Of a DNA stretch of 64,000 nt, positions 19,359 to 28,283 are shown piece by piece. This DNA comes from CAVPOO01 sp963707015 (GTDB taxonomy: Bacteria; Pseudomonadota; Gammaproteobacteria; Thiohalobacterales; Thiohalobacteraceae), in the NCBI GenBank assembly GCA_963707015.1, contig CAVPOO010000001.1, positions 248,001 to 312,000 on the forward strand, read 5' to 3'. Position numbers and translations under genes: made by a program. Positions within the stretch are counted from its first letter, which is position 1, and each line of letters opens with the position of its first letter. Under the pieces are notes generated by a model that worked only from the letters and a program-made list of their open reading frames with translations, made no database searches and was not told the DNA's origin.

Positions 19359-19811
19359 CTAGGATTGCGTAACGTGGCGCTTGATCGCGCCTAATAACTC
19401 CTCTTTCGCAAAGGGTTTTGTCAGATATTGCTCAGAACCCACGATCCGGCCGCGCGCCCGATCAAATAGACCGTCCTTGCTCGAAAGCATGATCACGGGG
19501 GTTTTCTTATAAAGGCCATTATTTTTGATGAGCGCACATGTCTGGTAACCGTCCAGGCGCGGCATCATGATGTCTACGAATATGATGTCAGGCTTCTGAT
19601 CAGCGATTTTGGCTAAGGCTTCGAAGCCGTCGGTCGCAGTGACAACCTCGCAACCTGCTTTTTTGAGGAGAGTTTCCGCGGTTCGACGGATGGTTTTGCT
19701 GTCGTCAATGACCATGACGCGCAACCCAGTCAGGGTATCCTCGGCCACGCTGGCCTCCGTCGCATCGACGGAAAGGTCGTCCTCTGGTTTCGATGGTAGA
19801 ATGTCCGGCAT
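19359..19811 (-). CDS. pilG: PilG, response regulator
   Basis: A 150-residue CheY-like receiver heading the Pil-Chp cluster; in Pseudomonas it promotes pilus extension. Motifs are VMVIDDSKTIRRTAETLLKK, the phospho-acceptor in PDIIFVDIMMPRLDGYQT, the SSKD segment and YLTKPFAKEEL. About 30 residues (acidic, serine-rich) precede the receiver. The frame is open to 20120, but that part overlaps the divergent gshA start and looks non-coding; the ATG at 19811 is used although its AGGAG lies rather far upstream (about 13 bases). The exact start is uncertain. Confidence 0.9.
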   Translation of the reverse strand: MPDILPSKPEDDLSVDATEASVAEDTLTGLRVMVIDDSKTIRRTAETLLKKAGCEVVTATDGFEALAKIADQKPDIIFVDIMMPRLDGYQTCALIKNNGLYKKTPVIMLSSKDGLFDRARGRIVGSEQYLTKPFAKEELLGAIKRHVTQS

Positions 19812-20027
19812 GACAGTAGCTTCGCTCCTGACGGTTTCCCTTATCTTGTTGGCAGCAGTGTAAGATGTGGTCTCACAATCATTGTCAAAATACTGATCCA
19901 GCCATTGGCAAGTCCGTTCTGGCACTCCGCATCGCCAATTTCCGGCAAGACGCTGAACCGCTTGGGACTCCCAGCTGGTATGATGCGTTCCATCGGAATC
20001 AATAGCGTCCACCGTTGCACAAACTTT

Positions 20028-21323
20028 ATGGCTACCGAGTTCCTTCCCACCGTCCCTCATCTGACGACTGCACTTACCGGACCGTTGCTCCAGATCGAGT
20101 CGCTCTTGCTCGAAGAGCAAAATCGCATTGAGGCCTGGCTCCGGCGTGAATGGCGGAAAACACCCCCCCCTTTTTATACATCAGTGGATCTCCGCAATGC
20201 GGGCTTTAAGCTTGCGCCGGTCGACACAAATCTGTTCCCTGCCGGCTTCAACAATCTGAATCCGGCGTTCATGCCACTCTGTATTCAGGCGATGCAAGCT
20301 GTTCTGGAGCAGACATGCGAATCGGCAGCCAATGTGTTGTTAATCCCGGAGGACCACACCCGAAACCTGTTTTACCTGGAAAGTCTGGCAACGCTGCGCG
20401 ATATTATTCATAAGTCTGGTTATGAGGTTCGCGTCGGGTCATTGCGCCCGGACTTGGCAAACACACAAGACTTTGCGCTCCCCTCTGGCCGGAGCGTGCA
20501 GATTGAACCACTGGTTCGGTTCGGAAACAGACTCGGCGTTGCAGGATTTGAGGCCTGCCTCGTGCTGCTTAACAATGATCTAATCGGTGGCCACCCCCAA
20601 ATACTTGAAGGGCTAGACCAGCCTGTTATCCCACCACTCGATCTTGGCTGGTCGAAACGCCTTAAGTCGAAACATTTTTCTCACTATGCGGATGTCGCCA
20701 GGGAATTTTCGTCGCTCCTTGATATTGATCCCTGGCTGATTGATCCCTTGTCACGCAACTGCGGAGAACTCGACTTCAAGCACGGAGAAGGAGAGGTTTG
20801 TCTCGCTCAGAATGTCGAGAGGCTACTGGCGAAGATCCAGAGTAAGTACGATGAATATGCCATTGACAAACCACCCTTTGTGGTTATAAAGGCAGATGCT
20901 GGAACTTATGGTATGGGGATTATATCCGTCCATAGCGCCGATGAGGTGCGCAGCCTAAACCGGAAACAACGCAATAAGCTATCTTCAATGAAAGGAGGTA
21001 CGAACGTAACCAGGGTATTACTGCAGGAGGGGGTGTATACCTTCGAAACCTGGGGCGTCGAATTGGCTGTTGCCGAGCCGGTTGTCTACATGATTGGACA
21101 TTTTGTGGTCGGTGGTTTTTATCGCATTCATACCCAACGCGGGCCCAACGAAAACCTAAACGCGCCTGGCATGCAATTCAAGCCACTGGCATTTGTTGAA
21201 TCCTGTATCAATCCTGACCAGACCCGCTACCCCGATGACGAACCGAACCGATTCTACGCCTATGGCGTGATGGCCCGGCTCGCATTGCTCGCCGCAGCGC
21301 GCGAACTGGCGGAACAACCGTGA
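20028..21323 (+). CDS. gshA: glutamate-cysteine ligase, Acidithiobacillus/Nitrosomonas-type
   Basis: First step of glutathione synthesis. The roughly 431-residue product resembles the GshA class described from Acidithiobacillus and relatives rather than the E. coli class: SVDLRNAGFKLAPVDTNLFP, AGFNNLNP, VLLIPEDHTRN, an ATP-grasp-like core FVVIKADAGTYGMGI (about 285-300) and HTQRGPNENLNAPGM. The ATG at 20028 begins MATEFLPTVPHL; an alternative ATG at 19980 or 19983 cannot be excluded because no clear ribosome site is present. It is divergent from pilG and overlaps gshB by one base. Confidence 0.88.
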   Translation: MATEFLPTVPHLTTALTGPLLQIESLLLEEQNRIEAWLRREWRKTPPPFYTSVDLRNAGFKLAPVDTNLFPAGFNNLNPAFMPLCIQAMQAVLEQTCESAANVLLIPEDHTRNLFYLESLATLRDIIHKSGYEVRVGSLRPDLANTQDFALPSGRSVQIEPLVRFGNRLGVAGFEACLVLLNNDLIGGHPQILEGLDQPVIPPLDLGWSKRLKSKHFSHYADVAREFSSLLDIDPWLIDPLSRNCGELDFKHGEGEVCLAQNVERLLAKIQSKYDEYAIDKPPFVVIKADAGTYGMGIISVHSADEVRSLNRKQRNKLSSMKGGTNVTRVLLQEGVYTFETWGVELAVAEPVVYMIGHFVVGGFYRIHTQRGPNENLNAPGMQFKPLAFVESCINPDQTRYPDDEPNRFYAYGVMARLALLAAARELAEQP

Positions 21324-22285
21324 TGCGGCCAATGCGATTGGGCATCGTCATGGACCCTATCGATTCCATAAATATCAATAAAGATAGCAGCTTTGCCATG
21401 CTGCTCGCCGCACAACAGCGTGGCTGGGAGTTGCTATACATGGAACAATCCGATATTTTCCTGCGCGATGCTCGTGCCTACGCGACGATGTGCCCGGTGC
21501 GTGTTGAGGACAATTCCAATAACTGGTTCGAACTGGGTGCGGCCCATATCACCCCTCTGGACAGATTGGATATCCTGCTCATGCGAAAAGACCCGCCGTT
21601 CGACATGGAATATCTTTTCGCTACCCATATTCTTGAGCGCGCCGAGTCAGCGGGAACCCTGATCGTTAACCGTCCACAGGCGATCCGCGATGCGAACGAG
21701 AAAATCTATACGACCTGGTTTTCGAACTGCTTCCCACCATTGCTGGTAACCCGCAATGAGCAGCAGATCCGGGCCTTTCTTGAGGAGCAGGGTGATATTG
21801 TTCTGAAGCCCTTGCACAGCATGGGCGGTGAATCAGTCTTCCGTGTGGCGAGCGGTGATGCGAACACCTCCGTCATCATCGAGACTCTCACCCACCGCGG
21901 CTCGCGCTTCGCCATGGCGCAGCGCTTCATCCCAGAGATTGCTGCCGGAGACAAGCGTATATTGGTAATTGACGGCAAGCCAGTACCCTACGCGCTGGCC
22001 AGGATTCCAGCACCTGGCGAGACACGCGGCAATCTGGCGGCGGGCGGGCACGGTGAAGGCGTCCCGCTGAGTGCCCGTGATCTCTGGATATGTGCGCAGG
22101 TCGGGCCGACCTTAAGAGAGAAGGGACTCTTGTTCGTTGGCCTGGATGTGATCGGCGACTACCTTACCGAAATCAATGTAACGAGCCCAACCTGTATCCG
22201 TGAACTCGACGCCTTGTTTGGGCTGGACATTGCTGGTCAGTTGATGGATGTGCTGGATAAGAAGCGCCGGCTGCGAACCTTATAA
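21323..22285 (+). CDS. gshB: glutathione synthase
   Basis: ATP-grasp enzyme joining glycine to gamma-glutamylcysteine; 320 residues, the usual length. Landmarks are LGIVMDPIDSININKDSSFA, LLMRKDPPFDMEYLFAT (the RKDPPFD motif), IVLKPLHSMGGESVF and FVGLDVIGDYLTEINVTSPT. Its ATG overlaps the gshA stop (TGATG), giving translational coupling and placing both steps of glutathione synthesis in one transcript. In Pseudomonas gshB also lies between pilG and tonB3, so the order is conserved apart from the added gshA. Confidence 0.96.
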   Translation: MRPMRLGIVMDPIDSININKDSSFAMLLAAQQRGWELLYMEQSDIFLRDARAYATMCPVRVEDNSNNWFELGAAHITPLDRLDILLMRKDPPFDMEYLFATHILERAESAGTLIVNRPQAIRDANEKIYTTWFSNCFPPLLVTRNEQQIRAFLEEQGDIVLKPLHSMGGESVFRVASGDANTSVIIETLTHRGSRFAMAQRFIPEIAAGDKRILVIDGKPVPYALARIPAPGETRGNLAAGGHGEGVPLSARDLWICAQVGPTLREKGLLFVGLDVIGDYLTEINVTSPTCIRELDALFGLDIAGQLMDVLDKKRRLRTL

Positions 22286-22315
22286 ATAAGCACTTCAACC
22301 AGCCGTTGGCGATGC

Positions 22316-22321
22316 TATAAT
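22316..22321 (+). promoter_or_regulatory. -10 box candidate for tonB
   Basis: A perfect TATAAT 42 bases before the tonB ATG and 31 bases after the gshB stop. The -35 region is poor (CTTCAA at 17-base spacing), so this may be a regulated or weak sigma-70 promoter. Confidence 0.45.
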
Positions 22322-22362
22322 GCATGCTCAGGCAATTGAGGGTTTCTGAGACATAGGTAGGA

Positions 22363-23205
22363 ATGAGTTCCCTCCTTCCCAGCAGCAACCATCAAGATGA
22401 TCGGTTTATCATCAGCCTCCTCCTGGCTGCTGCTTTGCATGCCTTACTGATTCTCGGCGTCGGTTTTTCTCCCCCCGAAGGCAAACCCGTTGATGAGACA
22501 CTTACGACTCTAGATATCGCCATCGTTCCCAAGCGCAAGACGCCGCCTCCTGAAGACGCTGATTATCTGGCAGCAACGAGTCAGGAGGGCGGTGGAAATA
22601 TGTCCGAACGGGTTACCCCAACAACACCGCAGCCAGCCAGTGTGGTTAACGCCCCACATTCCGCGATCGAACCTCAGCCCACACCACAGGAGCTCTCTGT
22701 CCAGAAAGCCGAGCGGAAAGCACAGGTCTCCAAACCCGAAGCCATGCGCGACAAACAGGTCACCGCAGCAGAGTTGATCAATCGCAGCATGGAGATGATC
22801 AGTCTGGACGAGCAACTGCGTCAGTCGTCGCAGGCCTATTCAAAGCGACCCCGACAAACCTTTATCACGCCGAGCACCCGCGAGTTCAAGTATGCGAATT
22901 ACATGAACGATTGGATTGCAAAGGTAGAGCGAATTGGAAATCTGAATTATCCAGACGAAGCCCGCCGTAAGGATCTCTCCGGAAGTCTGCTTCTGGATGT
23001 GGCGCTTAATCAGGATGGAACCATACAGAATATTACGTTGCTTCGGCCATCGGGCCATAAAGCGCTGGACGACGCTGCCATACGAATCGTGCAATTGGCG
23101 GCGCCTTTTCCACCGTTGCCGGAAGACATCCGCAAGGACACAGACATCCTGCACATCACGCGAACCTGGGAATTCTTAAACAGCTATCAATTGCAGAGCC
23201 ACTAG
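22363..23205 (+). CDS. tonB: TonB-family energy transducer
   Basis: A 280-residue periplasm-spanning protein. A cytoplasmic start and one transmembrane helix (IISLLLAAALHALLILGVG, about 16-34) with the conserved His of TonB are followed by a proline- and glutamine-rich linker, and a C-terminal TonB domain (YPDEARRKDLSGSLLLDVAL then the IRIVQLAAPFPPLP helix/strand, about 195-265). By position it corresponds to tonB3 next to gshB and yqgE in Pseudomonas, a gene linked there to twitching motility. Its TAG stop is built from the TA target of the adjacent IS630 insertion plus the first base of the element, so the protein ends where it did before insertion. Confidence 0.92.
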   Translation: MSSLLPSSNHQDDRFIISLLLAAALHALLILGVGFSPPEGKPVDETLTTLDIAIVPKRKTPPPEDADYLAATSQEGGGNMSERVTPTTPQPASVVNAPHSAIEPQPTPQELSVQKAERKAQVSKPEAMRDKQVTAAELINRSMEMISLDEQLRQSSQAYSKRPRQTFITPSTREFKYANYMNDWIAKVERIGNLNYPDEARRKDLSGSLLLDVALNQDGTIQNITLLRPSGHKALDDAAIRIVQLAAPFPPLPEDIRKDTDILHITRTWEFLNSYQLQSH

Positions 23206-24275
23206 TGCACCGTCCCTAACCTTTCTTTAGCTTTGGCGACTTTCGCCAGAATTGTTTCAGGTGGAGCTGTCCAGTGATAAGGCTTGGGATTAGCGTTGCG
23301 GTGATCCAAATATTTCATGATTGCTTGTTTTAACTCGTCGACACTGCGGAAAACACCTCGACGGATCTGATCTTCGGTGATGTCTCGGAAGAAACGTTCC
23401 ACCAGATTCACCCATGATGCAGATGTTGGCGTGAAGTGCATGTGAAAACGTGCGTGCTTGGCCAACCACTCTTTAACGTTAGGGTGCTTGTGCGTGGCAT
23501 AGTTGTCGACGATTAAATGCACATCCAGGTTCTTAGCCGTTTGCTTATCGAGTCGCTTGAGAAATTTAAGAAACTCATCATTGCGGTGCTTCGGCAAACA
23601 CTCACCGATGACGGTTCCATCGTGAACATTGAGAGCCGCAAACAGCGTTGTCGTTCCATGACGTTTGTAATCGTGCGTCATCGTGCCCGCTTTCCCTGAT
23701 TTTATGGGTAAACCGGGCTGAGTACGATCTAAGGCCTGGATTTGGCTTTTCTCATCCACTGAAAACACAATCGCTTTTTCGGGTGGATTCATGTACAGCC
23801 CGATCACATCCCGCAGTTTCTCTTCGAACAACGGATCATTTGATACCTTGAACCCCTTGACCCGATGCGGCTTGAGCTTGTGTTCACACCAAATTCGATT
23901 AACCGACGTTTTTGAGATACCAACCTGCTCGGCCATCGTTCGACAACTCCAGTGCGTGGCGCCAGTCGGTTTTCCGGTCATCGTCAGCGTCAGGACTTCC
24001 TGCACTTTCTCTTGCGGGAGCGGAGGCGTACCAGGTGCTCGCGTTTTACCTTTTACCAGTGCCTCGATACCTTCTTCCTGATAGCGGCGGCGCCAAAGGT
24101 TTAGCGTCGGATTGCTCACTTTGAGCTTTTGCATCAACCGGCTGGTCGCCAGGCCATCCGCGCTCATCAAAACGATCTTGGCCCGCAATTTCTGCTTTGG
24201 CCCCACCGCTCGGCTCTTTATCCATCCCTGTAATGTGCGTCGGTCCGCTTCGGTCACTGTAACTTTCATTGGCAT
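23202..24275 (-). CDS. IS630-family transposase
   Basis: A 357-residue DDE transposase. An N-terminal helix-turn-helix region (LKVSNPTLNLWRRRYQEEGI) is followed by a Pro-rich linker and the catalytic core. The three acidic residues are visible in IVFSVDEKSQIQAL, VHLIVDNYATHKHPNVKEW and SASWVNLVERFFRDIT. No frameshift or stop is seen, so it may be active. The last codon before the stop is followed by TAG that uses the target TA, so the stop codon is completed by host DNA. A start at 24275 (MPMKVTVTEADRR) is chosen over 24299. Confidence 0.93.
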   Translation of the reverse strand: MPMKVTVTEADRRTLQGWIKSRAVGPKQKLRAKIVLMSADGLATSRLMQKLKVSNPTLNLWRRRYQEEGIEALVKGKTRAPGTPPLPQEKVQEVLTLTMTGKPTGATHWSCRTMAEQVGISKTSVNRIWCEHKLKPHRVKGFKVSNDPLFEEKLRDVIGLYMNPPEKAIVFSVDEKSQIQALDRTQPGLPIKSGKAGTMTHDYKRHGTTTLFAALNVHDGTVIGECLPKHRNDEFLKFLKRLDKQTAKNLDVHLIVDNYATHKHPNVKEWLAKHARFHMHFTPTSASWVNLVERFFRDITEDQIRRGVFRSVDELKQAIMKYLDHRNANPKPYHWTAPPETILAKVAKAKERLGTVH

Positions 24276-24327
24276 TCTCATGGATGCCAATTCTATCATA
24301 ACTAAACGTATGTCTGGGACTCTACAC
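23205..24327 (-). mobile_element. IS630-family insertion sequence, about 1.12 kb
   Basis: The element is bounded by TA dinucleotides (23203-23204 and 24328-24329), the target duplication of the IS630/Tc1 group, inside CTAG as preferred by IS630. The left end GTGCACCGTCCC and the right end read inward GTGTAGAGTCCC form imperfect terminal inverted repeats. One complete transposase gene fills the element. It separates tonB from yqgE, which are adjacent in related genomes, and so may cut the tonB-yqgE-pyr transcript. Confidence 0.85.
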
Positions 24328-24438
24328 TAGTATACTCCGTGGATCTGGTCTTGCCGGCTGCGACACAACGACATCCACAGAGCACCGCACCCCATCAAGC
24401 ACTTGCAGCCAGCTACCTGCTACCCGATACTATCTTAC

Positions 24439-25002
24439 ATGCGCGACAGTCCGTACCTGACCAATCATTTCCTAATCGCCATGCCTGGGCTGGCAGATCC
24501 AAACTTTTTCCATACAGTAACTTATATCTGTGAGCACGATGCGGATGGTGCAATGGGGATCGTTATCAATCGGCCGCTTGATATGACACTCGGTGAGATT
24601 CTCGGGCACATGGAAATTGAAACCACCGACCCGCTGATTGCCACCCAACCCGTATTCCAGGGCGGCCCGGTCCAACCCGAACGTGGATTTGTACTTCACT
24701 CCCCGCTCGGCAACTGGGAGGCAACCCTCAAGATCACCGATGCGTTTGGCGTCACCGCCTCCCAGGATATCCTCACCGCGATCGCGGGACATCACGGACC
24801 TGAGAAAAACCTGGTTGCGCTGGGCTATGCCGGATGGGCGGCTGGTCAACTTGAACAAGAAATTGCCCAGAATGCCTGGCTGAGCGGCCCAGCCGACCCA
24901 AAGATAGTATTTGATATGCCCCATGAGCAGCGCTGGTCTGCTGCTGCAGCCTCACTTGGTGTCGATCTTAGTCTATTGTCCGGGGATGTGGGCCACGCAT
25001 AG
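24439..25002 (+). CDS. yqgE: YqgE/AlgH family protein (UPF0301)
   Basis: A 187-residue protein starting MRDSPYLTNHFLIAMPGLAD, with the conserved HDADGAMGIVINRP, VFQGGPVQPERGFVLH and LGYAGWAAGQLEQEI segments of the AlgH/YqgE family. The biochemical function is not established. The next gene, ruvX, follows within about 35 bases, as in most proteobacteria. The IS630 element ends 111 bases upstream, so its original promoter or read-through from tonB may have been altered. Confidence 0.94.
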   Translation: MRDSPYLTNHFLIAMPGLADPNFFHTVTYICEHDADGAMGIVINRPLDMTLGEILGHMEIETTDPLIATQPVFQGGPVQPERGFVLHSPLGNWEATLKITDAFGVTASQDILTAIAGHHGPEKNLVALGYAGWAAGQLEQEIAQNAWLSGPADPKIVFDMPHEQRWSAAAASLGVDLSLLSGDVGHA

Positions 25003-25036
25003 CAGATTTGATTACCCCACATCGACTGAACACACA

Positions 25037-25453
25037 TTGGCAACGGAAACCTTGTTAGCATTCGACTTTGGGTACAAGCGGATTGGTGTCGCGGTAGGCC
25101 AGTCTGTCACCAGAATGGCATCCCCTCTGGCTACGCTTGCTGCCCGGGACGGACAGCCAGACTGGGACGAAGTGGAACATATCATCACGACGTGGCAGCC
25201 AGCCGCACTCGTGGTAGGACTGCCATGCCATCTCGACGGAACAGAGCAGAACATTACCACAAAAGCAAGGCGCTTCGCACGCCGCCTCCAGGGCCGTTAC
25301 GGCTTGCCGGTACACCTGGTGGACGAACGACTGACTTCTTATGAAGCAGAGCGGTTGATGAAAGAGCAACCCAGGTGCAACACAGTCGATGTTGATCAGA
25401 TTGCGGCGCAGATTATCCTGCAAAATTGGCTTGATCAGAGGGAGAAACATTAG
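25037..25453 (+). CDS. ruvX: RuvX/YqgF, putative pre-16S rRNA nuclease
   Basis: A RNase H-fold protein thought to process the 16S rRNA 5' end (earlier called a Holliday junction resolvase). It shows LLAFDFGYKRIGVAVGQSVT, the catalytic strand with Asp, then AALVVGLPCHLDGTEQN, VHLVDERLTSYEAERLM and VDVDQIAAQIILQNWL. Using TTG at 25037 gives 138 residues, the usual size; an in-frame ATG at 24986 overlapping yqgE would add 17 residues. No clear ribosome site decides between them. Confidence 0.93.
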   Translation: MATETLLAFDFGYKRIGVAVGQSVTRMASPLATLAARDGQPDWDEVEHIITTWQPAALVVGLPCHLDGTEQNITTKARRFARRLQGRYGLPVHLVDERLTSYEAERLMKEQPRCNTVDVDQIAAQIILQNWLDQREKH

Positions 25454-25455
25454 TC

Positions 25456-25959
25456 TTGACAACTGACAGCGTTCAGACACTTATCAGTGCGATGGCTGAA
25501 AAGATCCGGCAGGAATTACAGCGCCGGCACCTCACCGATCCGGCGATGGTTGGAATCCATACAGGCGGCGTATGGATCGCGAAACGATTGCACGAACTCT
25601 TGGATATAAACGTGCCATTGGGGAATCTGGATATTTCCTTTTATCGGGATGACTTCACCCGAATAGGTATGAATCCCCAGGTGCGACCATCCGAGCTTGC
25701 GTTTTCTGTCGATGACCGTCACATCATATTGGTTGACGATGTACTCCATACAGGCCGAACGGTGCGGGCGGCAATGAATGAATTGTTCGATTACGGCCGC
25801 CCGGCATCAATCATGCTTGCCGTCCTGGTCGAGCGCAGCGGACGGGAACTCCCCATAGAAGCCAGCGTGGTCGGGCGAAAAATCGATCTGGGCCTCGGAG
25901 AACATGTAAAGCTCACGGGACCGGATCCGCTTGCGTTGCAGATACAAAGAACAACATGA
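25456..25959 (+). CDS. pyrR: PyrR bifunctional regulator / uracil phosphoribosyltransferase
   Basis: A 167-residue phosphoribosyltransferase-fold protein. The PRPP motif is HIILVDDVLHTGRTVRAA (about 91-108), and the N-terminal part has MVGIHTGGVWIAKRL and LDISFYRDDFTRIG, as in PyrR. In gammaproteobacteria PyrR sits directly before pyrB. The start codon is TTG at 25456, two bases after ruvX ends. Its stop overlaps the pyrB start (ATGA at 25956-25959), so the two are coupled. No attenuator hairpin is seen in front of it. Confidence 0.94.
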   Translation: MTTDSVQTLISAMAEKIRQELQRRHLTDPAMVGIHTGGVWIAKRLHELLDINVPLGNLDISFYRDDFTRIGMNPQVRPSELAFSVDDRHIILVDDVLHTGRTVRAAMNELFDYGRPASIMLAVLVERSGRELPIEASVVGRKIDLGLGEHVKLTGPDPLALQIQRTT

Positions 25960-26930
25960 GCGCGCCGGATCTGCAGCTGGACAAGAAGGGTCGCTTACAT
26001 CATTTCCTGACAATTGAGGGTCTTAATTATCAAATCCTCACCGATATTCTGGATGCGGCGGAATCCTTTGCAGGGGTTACCGAGCAGTCTGTGAAAAAAG
26101 TACCGCTATTGCGGGGCAAGACCATCGTCAACCTGTTCTTTGAGGCAAGTACGAGAACCCGGACGACCTTCGAGCTTGCCGCAAAACGCCTATCGGCAGA
26201 TGTTCTCAATATAAATATTGATGCCTCCAGTACGGTAAAGGGAGAAACACTACTCGATACTTTGCGTAACCTTGAGGCAATGCATTGCGATATGTTTGTG
26301 GTCAGACACTCAAGTAGTGGTGCCGCGCACTTTATCGCTCGCCATGCTCAACCACATATCAGCGTCATCAACGCCGGCGACGGACGCCATGCACACCCCA
26401 CCCAGGCCATGCTTGACATGTTTACCATCCGTCGGAAAAAGGGACCCGACTTCGGCCGCCTGCGCGTCGCTGTCGTCGGAGACATCATGCACTCCCGTGT
26501 TGCGCGATCCCAAATTCACGCGCTTAATCTGCTTAATACGGGGGAGGTCCGTGTCATTGCGCCACGCACGTTAATTCCAGCCGATGCAGAAACCCTGGGA
26601 GCGCATGTTTTTCATGACCTCAATGAAGGCATCCGGGATGTAGATGTCATTATCGTGCTGCGGCTGCAACGGGAACGCATGCAGGGCGCAATGCTGCCTA
26701 GCGAACATGAATACTTCCATCTTTTCGGGCTTACAAGGGAACGACTGGCGCAGGCAAAGCAGGATGTTATCGTGATGCATCCAGGCCCTATTAACAGGGG
26801 GGTAGAAATTGATTCCAAGGTTGCAGATGGGCCCCATTCTGTCATCTTGCAGCAGGTAACCCATGGCATTTCCGTACGCATGGCAGTTATGTCCCTTGCC
26901 ATGCGAAGCCAGACAACGCTGAACGAATAA
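25956..26930 (+). CDS. pyrB: aspartate carbamoyltransferase, catalytic subunit
   Basis: Commits carbamoyl phosphate and aspartate to pyrimidine synthesis. The 324-residue chain has the carbamoyl-phosphate loop FFEASTRTRTTFELAA, DGRHAHPTQAMLDMFTI, VVGDIMHSRVARS and HPGPINRGVEI. It is of the class that lacks a PyrI regulatory subunit and instead associates with a dihydroorotase-like partner, which is the next gene here. Overlaps pyrR by four bases and precedes the PyrC-like gene by 11 bases. Confidence 0.97.
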   Translation: MSAPDLQLDKKGRLHHFLTIEGLNYQILTDILDAAESFAGVTEQSVKKVPLLRGKTIVNLFFEASTRTRTTFELAAKRLSADVLNINIDASSTVKGETLLDTLRNLEAMHCDMFVVRHSSSGAAHFIARHAQPHISVINAGDGRHAHPTQAMLDMFTIRRKKGPDFGRLRVAVVGDIMHSRVARSQIHALNLLNTGEVRVIAPRTLIPADAETLGAHVFHDLNEGIRDVDVIIVLRLQRERMQGAMLPSEHEYFHLFGLTRERLAQAKQDVIVMHPGPINRGVEIDSKVADGPHSVILQQVTHGISVRMAVMSLAMRSQTTLNE

Positions 26931-26941
26931 CAGATAATCCA

Positions 26942-28258
26942 GTGCACGAAAAAGCCCATAGCCCTGTCGAACGCCTCGCAATCCGTGATGGCCGGATCAT
27001 CGATCCGGCCAATGAACTCGACGAGGTTGCTGATTTGTTCATTGACAGCGGCAAGGTGATCTCGGTGGGTGAACCGCCCACGACAGCCTGGATCCCTGAA
27101 GAACAGATTGATGCCCGAAATAAGATTGTCTGTCCCGGTCTTGTGGATCTTTGCGCCCACTTGCGTGAACCGGGCCAGGAGCAGAAAGCCAATATACAGA
27201 GTGAAACCTATGCGGCTGCGGCCGGCGGCATTACGACGCTCTGCTGCCCACCGGATACCGATCCGGTTATCGATACACCAGCGGTCGCCGAGTTAATCCG
27301 GCACCAGGCCGGCATTGCCGCTTATGCGCGCGTACTCACACTGGGCGCTCTCACTCAGGGCCTGCTGGGCGAGCACCTCAGCGAGATGGCTGCATTGAAA
27401 ACCGCCGGTTGTCCCGGCGTATCAAATGCCAGGAAGCCAATACAGAATACTCTGGTAGAACGAAGGGCGATGGAATACGCAGCAACCTTTGGACTGACCG
27501 TATTTCTATATGCCCAAGACCCATATCTCGCTAATGGCGGATGTGCGCATGAGGGGGCCATAGCAACGAGAATGGGGCTGCCAGCCATACCGGCAGCTGC
27601 AGAGACGGCTGCGGTAGCAAGGGACCTCGCCCTTATTGAACAGACCGGTGTCCGTGCCCACTTTTGCCGCCTGACAACGGCGCGCTCGGTACAAATGGTT
27701 GCGCGTGCCCAATATGATGGGCTTCCGATCACGGCCGACGTCGCAATACCCTATCTTTTCCTGACCGAGAACGACATCGTTGATTTTGACGGCCGGTGCC
27801 ATGTGGCGCCGCCGTTCCGCACGCAGCGGGATCGGGAGGCACTGCGGGCAGGTGTTGCGCGTGGCACACTTTCCGTCATCTGTTCCGATCATCAGCCTCA
27901 TGAGCCGGACGCAAAACTGGCCCCGTTCCCCGATACGGAACCCGGCATCTCGGGCCTTGACACGCTGCTGTCGCTGACCCTACGGCTGGTCGATGACAAA
28001 GTCCTGACGCTGTCCGAGGGAATCGAACGGCTTACCTCCGGACCGGCGCGTATTCTGGACATCAGTAAATCTGGGATTGGCAGCCTATCAGTCGGCGCCC
28101 CTGCTGATGTGATAGTCGTCGATCCTCAACAATCTTGGTGTGTCCAACCTGATCGTTTCTTGAGCGCGGGACATAATACGCCTTTTGCAGGATGGGAACT
28201 GTCAGGACGTGTGACACATACCCTGCTGAATGGCAGCGTGGCTTATTGCCACAGTTGA
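26942..28258 (+). CDS. pyrC': dihydroorotase-like protein, probably non-catalytic (PyrC'/PyrX type)
   Basis: A 438-residue amidohydrolase-fold protein starting with GTG. Key ligands of active type I dihydroorotases are changed: the first metal motif HxH reads DLCAHLREPG with Cys in place of the first His; the usual SDDG acid motif reads GVSNAR; and the later His of HAED is Gln in LYAQDPYL. ICSDHQPHEPD near the C-terminus keeps its Asp. Such degenerate PyrC' proteins are known from Pseudomonas, where they hold the aspartate carbamoyltransferase in a dodecamer. The same structural role is inferred. A catalytic dihydroorotase must be encoded elsewhere. Confidence 0.9.
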   Translation: MHEKAHSPVERLAIRDGRIIDPANELDEVADLFIDSGKVISVGEPPTTAWIPEEQIDARNKIVCPGLVDLCAHLREPGQEQKANIQSETYAAAAGGITTLCCPPDTDPVIDTPAVAELIRHQAGIAAYARVLTLGALTQGLLGEHLSEMAALKTAGCPGVSNARKPIQNTLVERRAMEYAATFGLTVFLYAQDPYLANGGCAHEGAIATRMGLPAIPAAAETAAVARDLALIEQTGVRAHFCRLTTARSVQMVARAQYDGLPITADVAIPYLFLTENDIVDFDGRCHVAPPFRTQRDREALRAGVARGTLSVICSDHQPHEPDAKLAPFPDTEPGISGLDTLLSLTLRLVDDKVLTLSEGIERLTSGPARILDISKSGIGSLSVGAPADVIVVDPQQSWCVQPDRFLSAGHNTPFAGWELSGRVTHTLLNGSVAYCHS

Positions 28259-28283
28259 TATGGTATTGGCGACGAACTGAGCG

